This document shows positions 25,694 to 37,460 of a DNA stretch of 64,000 bases, piece after piece. The position numbers and the translations under genes were made by a program. This DNA comes from Capillidium heterosporum (Eukaryota; Entomophthoromycota; Entomophthoromycetes; Entomophthorales; Capillidiaceae): contig WBMQ01000011.1 of the NCBI GenBank assembly GCA_016630905.1, forward strand, positions 186,001 to 250,000, written 5' to 3'. Numbering within the stretch: the stretch's first letter is position 1; every line of letters starts with the position of its first letter. The notes under the pieces are model-generated. The model did not search any database and was not told the origin of the DNA. It saw nothing but the letters and a program-made list of their open reading frames with translations.

Positions 25694-28600
25694 ATGAGCT
25701 ATCAACTTCGCCAATTTGACTTTTACAACTTACAGTTGGTAGAAAGTCCACCCGATATCTTTGATGTAACCTTTTTACTCCATTAGTTTCAAGCCAACCT
25801 TTAAATTTTATTTTTTTGTAAATGTAGGGAGAAGGTAGACTAGTTAGCACTAGTAACTTACTCTACCTCATAAAAGGGAGCTTAGTACATATGTTGACCA
25901 CCAACTTGAGCTTTTCAACTATACAGATTTTCGATCCACCTTTTACAGTTAGTTTTCTATTACCTTTGGGTAATTTGTTAATTGGGTTAGGGGTAAATTT
26001 TCTTTTGATTTTGAACTTGGAAAATTTTAAACGTTTACCTAGGAGAATTTGAATGAAAGCAGTAAGGAAAATGCAGTTATTAAAGTTTACGACTGTGACC
26101 GCACTTCAACATTTTTGAATAGAAAGGTTAATGTCAAGGATAAATTACCAGAGCTGGTTAAAAGTATCAAAGTTAACCATTCGACTGCAAAAGTATTTTT
26201 TATTTTATGAGAAATTATTTATCCTTTCTAAAAAATAGGTTACTAGTTTCGTAGTAAGCAGTGATTGTTCTTTGGCGGTTGTTGGGTTTCAGGATGGATT
26301 AGTAGTATCAATTAAAGGCAATTTAGCCAAGGATAGGTTTTTGAAGCAGAAGGTTTTACATTCATGTTCTGAACAGATTACCGGTAAAATTTTTATATAA
26401 ATCTTATATTTATAGTTTGTAGGCTTGGTGCTGAGTGAAAGTAAGGATAAGGATAATAGGATTGAAACTCAACTATTCATTACGACGGAACGTCAGGTCT
26501 TAGTCTGTAAGTTGAGTGGGAAGGAGGAAAAGGTAATTTTTATTATATAGGGATATTGTATATTAAGATGGAGGTGTGTAGGCAGTTTTAGATGAACAGG
26601 GGTGTAGCTTGGACGGTGCTTCTTTGATCAATACCGATTTCCATCAGGGGCTATCCCTAGCTAGAGATGATGTTAGTTTAGAAAACAAATTTAGTACTAA
26701 ATGTCTATCTAGGCTTTCTACTTTTATTCAGCTGATGGCCGAGGTCCATGTCTAGCTTATGAAGGTAAGGTTTAGTAAAATTTCAAGATATTCAACGTTT
26801 CTTGGGGCAGGTGTCAAAAACTTCACCAAGTGGTTCGGTAGTAAACTAGTCATTACCTCCCCTCAACCCAACCCCGAGCGACTAACTTTGGATCAAGCTT
26901 GGGACAAGTCCCCAAAACTATTGGAGATATATGACCTAGCCAACCGACTTGTTGCTCTCACTATCACCTTACCTTCTCCCATAGTTGATGTAGTATCCGC
27001 ATTTGGAGGATTCTTCGCCTACTGTGAGGATGGTGGTCTACACCGCATTGAGGAAAAGGATCTGTCGAGTAAAGTAGAGCTTCTACTTAATCAGGATCTC
27101 TACCACCTAGCGGTAACCATGGCAAGACAGGAAGGTAAAGGTTCTGGCGATCCACTAGCTGAGGCTGAACTTAGCGCTATATACCAGAAATATGGAGATT
27201 TCCTATACGCTAAAGGTGACTACGATGAGGCTATGCAGCAGTACCTGAACACTATAGGACACCTCGAACCTAGCTATGTCATCCGTAAGGTATACACTAC
27301 TTTTTAATTAAGCTTACAAGTATACTAACTCAGAATGTTTTATTTTTAGTTTTTGGATGCACAACGTCTCCACGCTCTCACAACCTACCTTCAGCAACTC
27401 CACAGCGATCCTAACCGGTTAGCTAACCCTGATCATACCACGCTGCTGTTGAACTGCTATGCCAAATTGAAGGATTTGACTAAACTGGACGCCTTTTTAC
27501 GTAGCCCCGATGCCGGCCGGTTCGACTTGGAAACCGCCGCCAAAGTCCTTCGACAGGCTGGGTTCGCCGATCAAGCTTTGTATTTAGCTGAGAGGTACAA
27601 CGATCCTGAACTCTACTTCAGCGTCAAACTGGAGGATCTCGTCGATGCCGACGGCTGTGTCGATCACTTCAAGAAGTTACCTCCGTTGGAGGCGGTATCC
27701 TACCTACAGACGTTTGGGCGTATGCTGCTGAAATTGGATCCCCAAAATACAGTACAACTCCTACTAGATCTTTGCCTGCAGGAAAGTGGAGAGAAGATCA
27801 CTTCTCCAACTTTTAATTCCAAGTCCAACCACTTTAACCGACAAGTCCAACCCCTCCAATTCGTCAAACTATTTGTAGGAGAGGATGAGTTGCTGATGCA
27901 GTTCCTAGAGTCGTATTGTGCCCAAAAGTTTGGTAGGAAGGTCGATGGTGCTGGACTCGAACTGAACTCGAACTCCAACTCGAATAAAAGGAGATCTAGG
28001 GAGAATGGGAACAGCGATGAGGATACTATCGAGTTGAAGAAGATTTGGGTTACTTTGTTAGAGCTTTACCTTGACGCCTTTACCAACCGGAAAGAGGAAG
28101 ATACCGATCGGATTGTGGACAAGTTGATGGGTCTACTCAAGAATGACGTAAGCCTTATGGTATCTTTTTAGCTTCAATTTTGTACTTTAGGTGGACTACG
28201 ATACAAACCAGGCTGTCGTCATGTGCAAGTTAGCTAAATTTGAGCTAGGGACGCTGTACCTCTATGAGAAGCTGGGTATGTTGAGGGATATCATACTGTA
28301 TTACCAGTCGGTGGACGACGCTAAATCGATGCTGGAGGCCTTGCGGAAATTCGGGTAAATATTCCTAAACTTGCTTTTATCCTACATGGAAACTTAATTT
28401 TTATTTTTTGGATATAGGCCAAGGGATCCTACTCTGTACCCGTTGGCTTTGGAGTACTTTGCCACCTCGACCATGGCTCTACTTACAGCACCCATTGAGT
28501 TCAAGCAAGTTTTGGATGCAGTCGACGGGCATCAGCTCCTCCCACCTACCCAAGTCCTGCAGACCTTGGCGCGCAACTCGGTGGCTACCGTAGGTAACTT

Positions 28601-29241
28601 GAAGCAATTCGTGACCAAAGCTATCAACGCCGATAGGTTGAAGATCGATCAGGTGGAGTTACCGAAATTTTGATGACATTCTAAATTTTTGGTTTTTAGG
28701 ATTCAGAGGCTATCGTAGCTTACCAGAAAGCGACTGAAGAGAAGCAGCAGGAGATTGAGGCCTTAAAAACCAAGTACATCTATTATATGCTTTGACTGTA
28801 TCTCTAACCAACACTTTATCTTTTATTTGAAATATAGGCCGAGCATCTTCCAACATACAAAGTGCAGTTCCTGTTCCAGACCATTGGACTTACCCGCCTA
28901 TCACTTCCTATGTCACCATTCTTTCCATCAGAGGTAGCCATTATAAAAATGATATATGATGTTTATATTTATGATTTAGATGTCTGGGTCAGTCTAGTCA
29001 GACCTGTCCACTATGCCACCGAAACGACAGTTTAGTATTGGAATTGATGCGGAGGATGGAATTCGAGACTAAGGATCATCACCATTTCTTGCATCAGGTA
29101 CGTTTATTTTGTTCTTTTCTACTAAATGGTACTAATTTTCGAATATAGTTGGAGGAGGCAGATGGACCTACCAGCTTGGAGTTAATACTGGAAAGCTATG
29201 GAAAAAATGCCTTTCAGTTTCAAACTGGGGGTTCCAACTGA
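25694..29241 (+). CDS. VPS11: Vps11/Pep5, core subunit of HOPS and CORVET (15 exons)
   Basis: Vps11 is a core subunit of the HOPS and CORVET tethering complexes, which drive endosome and vacuole fusion. The spliced model has exons 25694-25765, 25828-25992, 26043-26192, 26239-26383, 26423-26532, 26582-26671, 26713-26764, 26811-27289, 27350-28147, 28191-28354, 28418-28652, 28700-28773, 28838-28933, 28980-29097 and 29149-29241, giving 946 residues against about 940 in human. An N-terminal beta-propeller (~1-330) includes GPCLAYEG. The clathrin-repeat region contains the hallmark LEPSYVIRKFLDAQR (~413-427) and NPDHTTLLLNCYAKLKD-like text. The C-terminal RING-H2 starts at Cys854 (CSSC, then FLCHHSFHQRC) and ends at CPLC (889). 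The donor at 28653 (GTGGAG) is atypical; the others are ordinary. The start is the first ATG of a family-like FDFYNLQ N-terminus. Confidence 0.93.
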
Positions 29242-29889
29242 TTTGTTTAAAGTGGGCTAATAAAGGGATTATGGATGAGATATTTGATACTTTTCTTTGG
29301 CGATGATTGGTGACGATAGTTTTTTCTTTTGGATTTATAACTTTGACAGTAATGCGTAATTTTCGGTAGTCAATTGAGTATAGTATACTATATAGTTTTG
29401 TTCTAAAGTAATTCTAAAATGAAAGTAAATGCAGTGTACTAAATGGACTGCGAAACTAGTCTATATATTTTTAATCCCTTGTTTTGTATTTTAGCAATGT
29501 ATGCTTTTATATTGCTTTTAGAATATAGGAGCTTTACTACATATCTTGGATTTAAGTTTCTAGCAATACCTATATACGATAGACCAAAATATATTCAAGA
29601 CAAGCAAATCCTACTATTTATTCTTGTAGCTCTACGTTTGCCACTATATTGTTCTAATGGTATTCTATCCTATACAACTGAAAGACTACTGCTGATAAGT
29701 TTCAATACAAATCCGTAAAGTAGGTATTTTCTTGTAATTGCACTTTGAAATTTTGACGTTGGCTTTGAAATGGCTTACTGAGCTCCAACTTATTACGTCA
29801 TTTACTCTAGCGCCAAAATTTTCTGCAAAGTTCTTTCAATTTGGCCTTGACTTTGGCGGTTGCTCCTTTCTAACTCTTAGGTTAACAAT
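29242..29889. other. Intergenic; one hydrophobic ORF of doubtful status
   Basis: Between VPS11 and RPS15. An ATG-led 90-codon frame (29443-29718, +) is hydrophobic (FILLLEYRS, ILLFILVALRLPLY) but has no family match and sits in AT-rich DNA, so I do not call it a gene. The RPS15 promoter should lie before 29890. Confidence 0.35.
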
Positions 29890-30502
29890 ATGGTAATTAG
29901 TGAATTTAAATAAATATTTAGTGTAAAGGTTTACATCCATTGAAATTTTACATCCAACTTGTCAACTAGTATAATAATCGTCAAATTGCGAAAGTAGATT
30001 AATAACTCATTTTCAACAGGCTGACGATTCCGGTGATATCAAAAGAAAGAGATCTTTCCGTACCTACTTCTACCGTGGTGTCGAACTGGCCAACCTCCTC
30101 GACCTCTCCAGCGATGAGTTAATTGACTTGTTCCACGCCCGTGCCCGCCGTCGTTTCCAGCGCGGTTTGAAGCGCAAGCCTATGGGCCTCATCAAGAAGC
30201 TCCGTAAGGCCAAGAAGGAGGCTGCTGAGAACGAAAAGCCCGAGGTTGTCAAGACCCACCTCCGTAACATGATTATTGTTCCCGAGATGATCGGCTCCAT
30301 TATCGGCATCTACAACGGTAAATCTTTCAACGAGGTTGAAATTAAGGTAAATTTTTGATTTTGGAGTTATTTTTAAACTTCTGTAAAGCCTGAGATGATT
30401 GGTCACTACTTGGGTGAATTCTCCATCTCCTACAAGCCTGTTAAGCACGGTCGTCCCGGTATTGGTGCCACCAACTCCTCCCGTTTCGTCCCTCTTAAAT
30501 AG
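29890..30502 (+). CDS. RPS15: 40S ribosomal protein S15 (uS19), three exons
   Basis: uS19 lies in the head of the small ribosomal subunit near the decoding site. The first exon is only the ATG (29890-29892), followed by a 127-nt intron ending in CAG at 30019. Exons 30020-30346 and 30389-30502 complete a 147-residue protein, the normal size for eukaryotic S15. Family motifs are all present: [38 protein letters not shown], then [14 protein letters not shown], the [20 protein letters not shown] block and the C-terminal [17 protein letters not shown]. Codon use is strongly C-ending (GCC, CTC, AAG), as expected for a highly expressed gene and unlike its neighbours. An intron right after the start codon is frequent in fungal ribosomal-protein genes. 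Confidence 0.97.
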
Positions 30503-30804
30503 GTTCATATTCTATTCTTTTTATAAACTATTTAAGTTATACATAAACTGTTTTGTTAATTTGTAGCTATGTCCATTTCTAAGCAACTATAATTTTTAAA
30601 TTATATTATAGAATTTAGAGTAGCAACATTTTGTTTTAGTGCATTTTAGAACAGTGAATAAATTTATTTGAACATTTAGAATAGCAATTGCTTTATTGAA
30701 TATGCATAGGGCTCATTTACTGTTGAAAAATCTACTCTTAAAGAGCTATTTCAGATTTTTTTTTCTTAATATTTTTATATTTACATTGTAAACCGGTTCG
30801 TTCT

Positions 30805-31050
30805 TTAGGTCTCCTTGAACTTCTTTGAATCTTGCATATCTGAATCATCCTCTTCATCCTCCTCCTCCTCATCTACCTCTTCGTCCAGTACCGGCTCTAC
30901 AATGTCTTTATAAGTACCCATTAATTCGGTCAACTTAGCGTTCACCTTCTCCTGGAACGTTGCCCAATCTTCTATTTCAGTTTCCGTGCTGGAGGTCTCT
31001 AGAACGACGATATCGTTTGTCGTCTGATTTGTATAAGTGAATTTGAACAT
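30805..31050 (-). CDS. Small acidic protein, possibly GON7-like KEOPS subunit
   Basis: The 81-residue frame has a beta-like start (MFKFTYTNQTTNDIVVLE), an amphipathic helix (FQEKVNAKLTELMGTYKDIV) and a very acidic tail (DEEVDEEEEDEEDDSDM). This plan, a short N-terminal strand region then one helix and an acidic disordered tail, resembles GON7, the small accessory subunit of the KEOPS/EKC complex that makes t6A in tRNA. GON7 sequences are poorly conserved, so this is inference from layout. The region just upstream (about 31060-31130 on the minus strand) has splice-like signals and another ATG; a 5' UTR intron or an extra exon is possible but did not join in frame. Frame composition supports coding. 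Confidence 0.5.
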   Translation of the reverse strand: MFKFTYTNQTTNDIVVLETSSTETEIEDWATFQEKVNAKLTELMGTYKDIVEPVLDEEVDEEEEDEEDDSDMQDSKKFKET

Positions 31051-31639
31051 CTCTGAGGTTTACCAGTAAAAATTGGAAACTTTGTGAATGTTGAAACTTC
31101 ACTAACCATGAAAATCTTGGGCTTCGTCATTTTCGGGAAAATAATTTTTCCTTGGGAAACCTAAATTAAATTATTTAGGCTTTTGGTATAGAAAACATTA
31201 GCTTGTAATATACACAAGAGAATCAAACTATATGTGTTGTAGTGCAATAATCTTATGTGCTATATGCATATTATAAGAAAATTCAGCATAGTTGAGTATA
31301 CTTTATTGATATTTTTAAACTAAGGTCAAATAAAGCGATAGCTCAGCTATAAACATCGAAGCCGATATTTAAATATAGTACAATAGGCGTATAGCATATC
31401 CCTCTCCAAATATACTATATTTAGGACAGCCTTACTCTGTCACATAGCAAAAGCTTATAGGTTCATACATTGGCCTTTTAGATATCTTGAATCTTCCTCA
31501 AATTTGTTCTCTAATCATGCCAACTTTTCAAATTGGTAGATTTTCATTCGTTACGTATGCATTGATGTTCTCATAAAATAGCAAGACGGACAAACTTTGA
31601 GTATTTATTGCCAGCTTTTCAACTTTTTACTTTAGAAAC
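31051..31639. other. Divergent intergenic region
   Basis: Lies between the small acidic gene (-) and the GYPPQQ-repeat gene (+), so it probably contains both promoters. No further coding or RNA signal is visible. Confidence 0.4.
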
Positions 31640-32647
31640 ATGAGCTACAATTCGAACTACCAACAGCAAGGTCAAGGCTACCCTCCGCAACAGGGACAAG
31701 GCTACCCACCCCAACAAGGACAGGGATATCCACCCCAGCAAAATCAAGGCTACCCATCCCAACAAAATCAAGGTTATCCACCACAACAAGGTCATGGATA
31801 TCCACCACAACAAAACCAAGGTTATCCGCCACAACAAGGTCATGGATATCCTCCCCAACAAGGGCAAGGTTACCCACCACAAGGAGGTCAAGGCTACCCA
31901 CCCCAACAGAACCAAGGATACCCGCCACAGCAAGGGCAGGGTTATCCCGCGCAGCAGGGTCAGGGCCAAGGGTATCCTCCCAAACAGAGTGGAGGCTACC
32001 CACCCCAACAAGGTCAAGGCTATCCACCTCAGCAGGGCCAAGGTTATCCCCACCAACAGAGTCAAGGGTACCCAGCCCAACAGAACCCATCGCAAGGGTA
32101 TCCCAGTTCCAATTCTACCCCAAACCAAAGCTCTACCTCCCAAACTAGCAACATTAAACCTAGTGGCGATCCTAACAAGTTAGGACGTCCCCATCCTTCG
32201 TTAAAGTGGGTCAAAGCCGGCGGTAGAACTATGCCTCCCAATGCCGTTCAAGGTGGTTTTGAATCGGATGGTAAGCCCCTCTTTATAGCTAGAGCCTTCC
32301 ACAAAGGAAGTTTAGTAGTTGGTAAAGCAGCCCCTCATATTGGCTGCTTAATCCCTTACGATACTAAGGAACGTTCAGTTGATGAGTACTACGTACTTTG
32401 TGGAGATGCTAAGGAATTGAGATGGAGAGAATGTACAGGCAGACTCAAGGTAGAGGGATGGGCTCCTTTGGAAGCCGGAAATGAAGCCGATGGTACTGAG
32501 CTTTTTGTTGCTAAGACAAAGTTCAAGGGTGGCGAGCCAATAGGTAAGGTTGGTGTACATATGGCTGGGGGTATATGTTTCGGATACGACTGTAAGGAGT
32601 GCTTCATCAAGCCTAATGAGGTATACTATGTACTGTCTCATCCTTAA
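31640..32647 (+). CDS. GYPPQQ-repeat protein with C-terminal DUF3421/DM9 domain
   Basis: A single-exon gene of 335 residues. After MSYNSNYQQ the N-terminal half (~10-165) is an array of GQGYPPQQ-type octads and variants ([16 protein letters not shown]), a low-complexity Gly/Tyr/Pro/Gln region likely to be disordered. After a Ser/Thr/Asn-rich linker, residues ~185-335 form a DUF3421 (DM9-repeat) domain. The marks are [19 protein letters not shown], then [20 protein letters not shown], and in the second repeat [20 protein letters not shown] and a C-terminal [10 protein letters not shown]9 proteins bind mannose-type glycans in some animals; the role here is unknown. There is no signal peptide, so a cytosolic protein is likely. 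Similar GYPPQ tails occur in proteins that self-associate. Confidence 0.88.
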   Translation: MSYNSNYQQQGQGYPPQQGQGYPPQQGQGYPPQQNQGYPSQQNQGYPPQQGHGYPPQQNQGYPPQQGHGYPPQQGQGYPPQGGQGYPPQQNQGYPPQQGQGYPAQQGQGQGYPPKQSGGYPPQQGQGYPPQQGQGYPHQQSQGYPAQQNPSQGYPSSNSTPNQSSTSQTSNIKPSGDPNKLGRPHPSLKWVKAGGRTMPPNAVQGGFESDGKPLFIARAFHKGSLVVGKAAPHIGCLIPYDTKERSVDEYYVLCGDAKELRWRECTGRLKVEGWAPLEAGNEADGTELFVAKTKFKGGEPIGKVGVHMAGGICFGYDCKECFIKPNEVYYVLSHP

Positions 32648-33768
32648 ACTTTTATATCGTATGGATAAACTTGATATTTTTAAGGTAATGTTTCTCTTTA
32701 CTTTCTTTTAAGATTTAGTAGAAGCTTTTTTGATAATATTTTACTAATATCTTTTACTTTTGAAATACATACAACCTATGCTATTATACAATATATAGGT
32801 ATACTTTACTAGGAAATTTTAAATGAAATGTACCCAAATCTTTATAAATGTAAAATAGCATTACAGATATCTATCATCCTTCCAAAAGATGTGTTGTTGG
32901 TATTTTGTAAGTTCAGACTTTAAGGCTTGATCCTAACCTTTTTATCCCAATTTCAGTTTAATTCGACTTTTCTTGTCTTGATATAATTGATGAACTGTCT
33001 TTTATTCAAAGCTATGTTGCTATAACTTTAAGTTCTTTTGATGTAAATATGGATAAGGATGGTATAGCTTAGGTTTCAAGGACTTACAAAGTTATAGTCG
33101 AAAGATAAAAGTAAAAGCACTGTTAAGCAGACCTAAAGTACCTGATATATGAGATGCTTTTTATATGCCCGTGATGCTATTCATAAACTGATGGATATGT
33201 TAAACTTGGACCCCAAGCCTTATGGATTAGTAGTATAGGGAATCTAAAGCCGTTGTTATAGCTCATTCTCATTCCTGAAAACCATCACACAAAGCAGTGC
33301 TTCCTAATCTAACAGCTTATCAACTTGATATGAGGGGTTCAAAGAAATACCAGAGTAGAATTAAAGATCAAGTAAATTATAAATTCTAGTGACATAAGGA
33401 TATCAACAAAGAAAATAATCTAGGAGAGCTACCTATAACTTCAAGATGCAGAAATAGGCTGTTTCGTAATCATTCCAAAAGAAATACTACATAATTTAAC
33501 TTGTCAAGTTCTACCAAGCTTTCATCCAGCTCTATAAAATTAGCTAATTTGACATCAATAAAAGAACTTTTCATTAAAGTTATGCCTGATGAAATTTCCA
33601 GCTATGGTAATCTACCAAGGCTTATGTTCTGCCCAATCTATTGGATTTTGACGGCCAAATCTCTTTATAGAAAAGGAACGAAAGAAATCGGAGTTGTACA
33701 AGCTTAGCATTCAATTTCCAAAATTGACTACCTAACCCTTATACCTTTCTTTAATTCAATTAACAAAG
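32648..33768. other. Intergenic, no gene supported
   Basis: A 68-codon frame at 33501-33707 (+) lacks an ATG. It has an LRR-like flavour (KLANLTSIKELFIKVMP, then GNLPRLMFCPIYW), so it may be a last trace of an F-box/LRR gene. Nothing else is seen. Confidence 0.3.
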
Positions 33769-34574
33769 ATGAAGAAGCTTGCCAACCTTATACTGCTATT
33801 CCTATCAATTTATCTCGTCCTAGCTAAGCTGGACCCTAAAGTTAATGAGGCTTCGATACAAAGTGCAACTGACAGTATCCAACTGGAGCCTAAAGATGTG
33901 TTGGAAGATGGTGATACCGAAAAGCCTCTAATCGAAGATAAAGCTAACAGTGAAGTCAATAAAGATGAAGAAAGTGCTGAAGAGAAACATGTGAAAGGGT
34001 CAGATAAAGAAAGTGAAAAGGAGAAAGATGGTGGGCTCAGCTGGGTAAAAGGTAAAGTCAACAACTGGTTACCCAACAAGTTTAAAAAGGACCACGGTAA
34101 GGCTAAGGAAGCTAATCGAACCGAACATCCACGTTTCGAAGGTAATGTATACTATTCTATATGTAATTGTAGCTAACCAAAGCTTTTATTTTATTTTTCA
34201 ATCGTATAGATACCGACGCCTACCTCAGTCCTTATCATAACCCCAACATCCGCACCTACAACACTTTCCTTGACAATGTACAAATAATTGAACTGAAAAC
34301 AACGATCCTTGAAGTCTTCGACTACCTAGAACTGGAAAATCCTAAACTGCACAAGAAACTGAACAGCAAAATCAATATTATGAAGAAGATACCTCTGTAC
34401 AACAGGGTGTTTGGTATTTGGGATTGTATCGGTGAATTCAAATGTAAAGACCCCTTCAAGAACCTGGAAAGTAATTTGCTGTTCCAAGGTTGGTTGACGT
34501 TATTTGTACCATTATTTGTTGCTGTTACTACTCTGGTCTTCGTCAAAAGTTGTTGGGGGTACATGTTCAAGTAA
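33769..34574 (+). CDS. Unknown protein with signal peptide and C-terminal membrane segment
   Basis: Two exons (33769-34141 and 34210-34574) join in frame to give 245 residues. The N-terminus is a clear signal peptide (MKKLANLILLFLSIYLVLA). Residues ~25-120 are highly charged (Glu, Lys, Asp, Ser) and probably disordered. Exon 2 is compact: a helical part (VQIIELKTTILEVFDYLELE), the phrase YNRVFGIWDCIGEFKC with two cysteines, and a hydrophobic segment near the C-terminus (WLTLFVPLFVAVTTLVFV, ~218-236) followed by a short basic-aromatic end. This suggests a secretory-pathway membrane protein with a lumenal charged domain. I do not recognise a family. The 68-nt intron (GTAATG..CGTATAG) has ordinary signals. 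Confidence 0.75.
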
Positions 34575-34862
34575 GTTTTGATTATAAAATTGAGGTAGAA
34601 ATAGATGAAGAGTCTTGAATCTATCGAAAGTTTGTGTTTAGTTGCTTTGATGAGGGGTTGTCTCTTTAAAGACAATTGGATTGGATACTAGAGTATCTCT
34701 GCACTGTTAAAATTTATTTTATTCTTGCTGGCTTTGATCTATTTCCTTTTGTATATTTAGTTTAGAATGTAGAATGTATTTTTCTACATTTTATTAGCAC
34801 TGTTCAATAGATACATATGTAACTATGCAAAATAGCAATAGAAGTCAAACATGATGTTTATT

Positions 34863-37336
34863 TTAATTGAACCTATCTATAACTTTGTTCCAATTCAAGA
34901 ATTGTTTGTAAACCTCGTCCCATCTACCTACATCCACCGATTTACCAACCTCATCCACCAAACCTTTAATATTATTCAACTCCTTATCACCGCTCAAATA
35001 CAAATTGTTAATCTTGACAGCCAGCCGGTTCAAATCAGCGTTGGAAAATCCCTCCGTCCACTCCACCAACTTATCTATCAGATCACTACCCCTGATTTCC
35101 ACCTTCAAGCTTTTAGCCAAGAATTCCAATCTACCGTCCGAGTTGGGTAACCCTACATAATGCAAACTATCCAATCTACCAAATCGAATCAGCTGTAGAT
35201 TCAACTTGTTGGGGAAATTGGTTGTAAGTATCAAAAAGACTTTATAGTCGTTCTTGAATATCAAATCCAGTAGGTGGAAGAATTGTAAGCTAAACTTGTA
35301 CATACCCTCGTTCCCACTACCGTCATCGTTGACGTCCCCATGGGAAGGGAATAGAACTTCGACTTCATCTAAAACTAATAGGCATGGTTGCTGGGCAATA
35401 GCTCGATTTATCAAAGCGTTCAAATTGGATTCACTTTTGCCCAAGTTGTGATGGATCAAGTCGGAGCTTTGGATGACTTCGATGTGGATCTTGGGTTCGT
35501 AAACTTTTATCGTAAAATGTTGGATGATGTGCTTCAGCAACAGCGTTTTACCGCAACCGGGTGGACCGTATAGTAGATTTATAAACTTGGGTTTTAGGTT
35601 GTGGCTTAGTAAGGAGTTTAATTGGGAAGTTGAAAGGCGGTTATTGATTAACTTGAGTAAGTTGGTGAAGAGTTCATCTAGACCTAGCAACGGTTCAAAC
35701 TTACTTTCCACTTTTTCATCTCGGTTGATATTTGAATTTGAGTTCAAAATGTTGGTAGCGATGATCGATTGTAGGAAGGTAGGTCGATCCTCAGAATTCA
35801 AAATCCTTTGGTAGGTTTCCAACAACTTTTGGCTGGTCCAACTTCCTACCCATTTGAAATCTTTGATATCCAATGGGGAATCTATATAAGGCTGTAGTAG
35901 ATTGACAAATAAGTGGGTTTTGTTGATTTCGGTCAATGCGTTCAGCCGGAAGGTAAAATCATAGTCCACATCTAAATCTTCTAGGTCACTGCTATCGTTC
36001 ATATCGGTGTTACCTTTAGTTGAGTTGGAGTTGGAATCGAAGTGACTACCAATAAAGAACCATACTTTCTTGCCGTTATTATTGCTCTTAAACTTATTGA
36101 CTAAATAATGGAAAGCTAAACTGGTGATGTTGGAGGCGTCTACAAGTTGGCCGTAAGCATCATCAATGTAAACCACCAGGTGGTTATCAAGGTTCGTCTC
36201 TATCAAAGAAGCTAAAAAATCTTTAAATAGTAAAAAGTAATCGAAAGTGTCGGTCTTATATCGGATGGAATAATCGAGTTGCAGTTTGTAGATCGACGTC
36301 CTTACAAACTTGAAGTGGAATTGGTTGGATAGGGTTGTAAGCAGTAAAAGCTTAAATGAATTAGAAGCTGCTAAATTTAGCTTGATCTTTAGAACCTTTG
36401 GTGTCGGGTTGGATTGAAAGAGTTGATATATGAGCTGATGGTTTTGGGGGAAATAGTTTAATAGAGTCACTCGATCCAAGTTGTTTAAACATACCGGCTT
36501 ATAATCGTCTTTTGGTCCATTCTTATCGTCCTCAACTTTCAAAAGTAAAATTTTGGTCTTCAAAAAGTTGACTTTACATACTCCCCCTACATTGGTACCA
36601 AACTTGGTGAAGAAATGATAGAGATTCCCATCCAGCAGTCGAAACGTAAACTTTAAATTGTCAGCCTTGTAGAATAGCTGGTTATCCAGCTGATAGGAAA
36701 AATAGTCTTTACTAGGTAAATATTCGTTGTTGACATTTGAGCATAGTAAAGTTAATTTATCTAGCGTAGGTATCTGCAACTTTGAAAACTAAATTTAATT
36801 TACAGTCCTTTAATGTCTAAGTATAAAATGAGAAAGTAACGTTATTATAAATTTTTATAGAATTGGGAATAAAGTTACTTGCTGTATAGGTATATAGCTT
36901 GTTAAATCAATCGAATTTTCAAAGTACAAAGTCACTAAATCTTTATCTTTTGCCATATCGACATCTTTATTCGATTGATATTCCAAATAGAAGTGTTTTG
37001 TTTCGCCTACAATTTATAAAAATAAGAACATTCGATTAGTAACAAATACAAACATTTCAATAAAATACACTTACCACTGAAGTTCAATTCCAATATATAG
37101 TTTTCAACATCGAAAACTTCAATTTCGCCTTTAAATAATCTTTTGAATGCCTCCTCATCTTTTAAAATTAAAGTGAAAAGCTGCCCTTCTAAACTGTCGA
37201 CCTTAACTTTCTTATCTAGTTTCCTCAAGTCTATAAATTTGTTGGCAGTCTTATCATCTAAACTAAGTTTACTAAACGAAAAATTGAGTTGGTTTTCTAA
37301 ATCTTGAGTTGGCTTTATTACAAGGTTGGTCAGCAT
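34863..37336 (-). CDS. Type II AAA+ ATPase with eroded D1, PEX1/PEX6-like
   Basis: Three exons (37336-37075, 37006-36879, 36788-34863) join in frame to 771 residues. The C-terminal AAA domain is canonical: Walker A GPPGCGKT (~538-545), Walker B LLVLDEVEVLF (~600-610), sensor-1 TTN (~652-654) and arginines in RFGRLD (~665-668). The first AAA domain is degenerate. A Walker B-like LVVYIDDAYG (~334-343) remains, but the expected Walker A site (near LKIKLNLAASNSFKLL) has lost the GxxGxGK motif. An intact D2 with a dead or weak D1 is typical of the peroxisomal exporter pair Pex1/Pex6, which extracts the receptor Pex5. The end, RWDEVYKQF, recalls the C-terminal motif of Pex1. At 771 residues it is shorter than usual Pex1 or Pex6, so another type II AAA protein is possible. 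Confidence 0.75.
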
Positions 37337-37460
37337 ATCTTTATTAAAAATTCTTGAAGGGATGAAGTTGAAAATGAATGGATTGGATTGAAAAGTCTGG
37401 AAATTTGGATAGGACTGTTAAAATTGGTATAAGTAATTGATGTAAGTGAAACAGACCAAA

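Noticed and set aside
29443-29718. 90-codon hydrophobic ATG-led frame between VPS11 and RPS15
   Set aside because: Hydrophobic text arises easily from T-rich DNA. There is no family match, promoter or splice partner, so it is not called as a gene.
31665-32105. Regular short direct repeats that could suggest a CRISPR array
   Set aside because: They are in-frame codon repeats encoding GQGYPPQQ, without unique spacers, in a eukaryotic coding gene.
31619-32143. Long minus-strand frames opposite the GYPPQQ array
   Set aside because: Low-complexity antisense translation (Leu/Gly/Trp repeats) of a DNA repeat. The plus-strand frame has a recognised DM9 domain.
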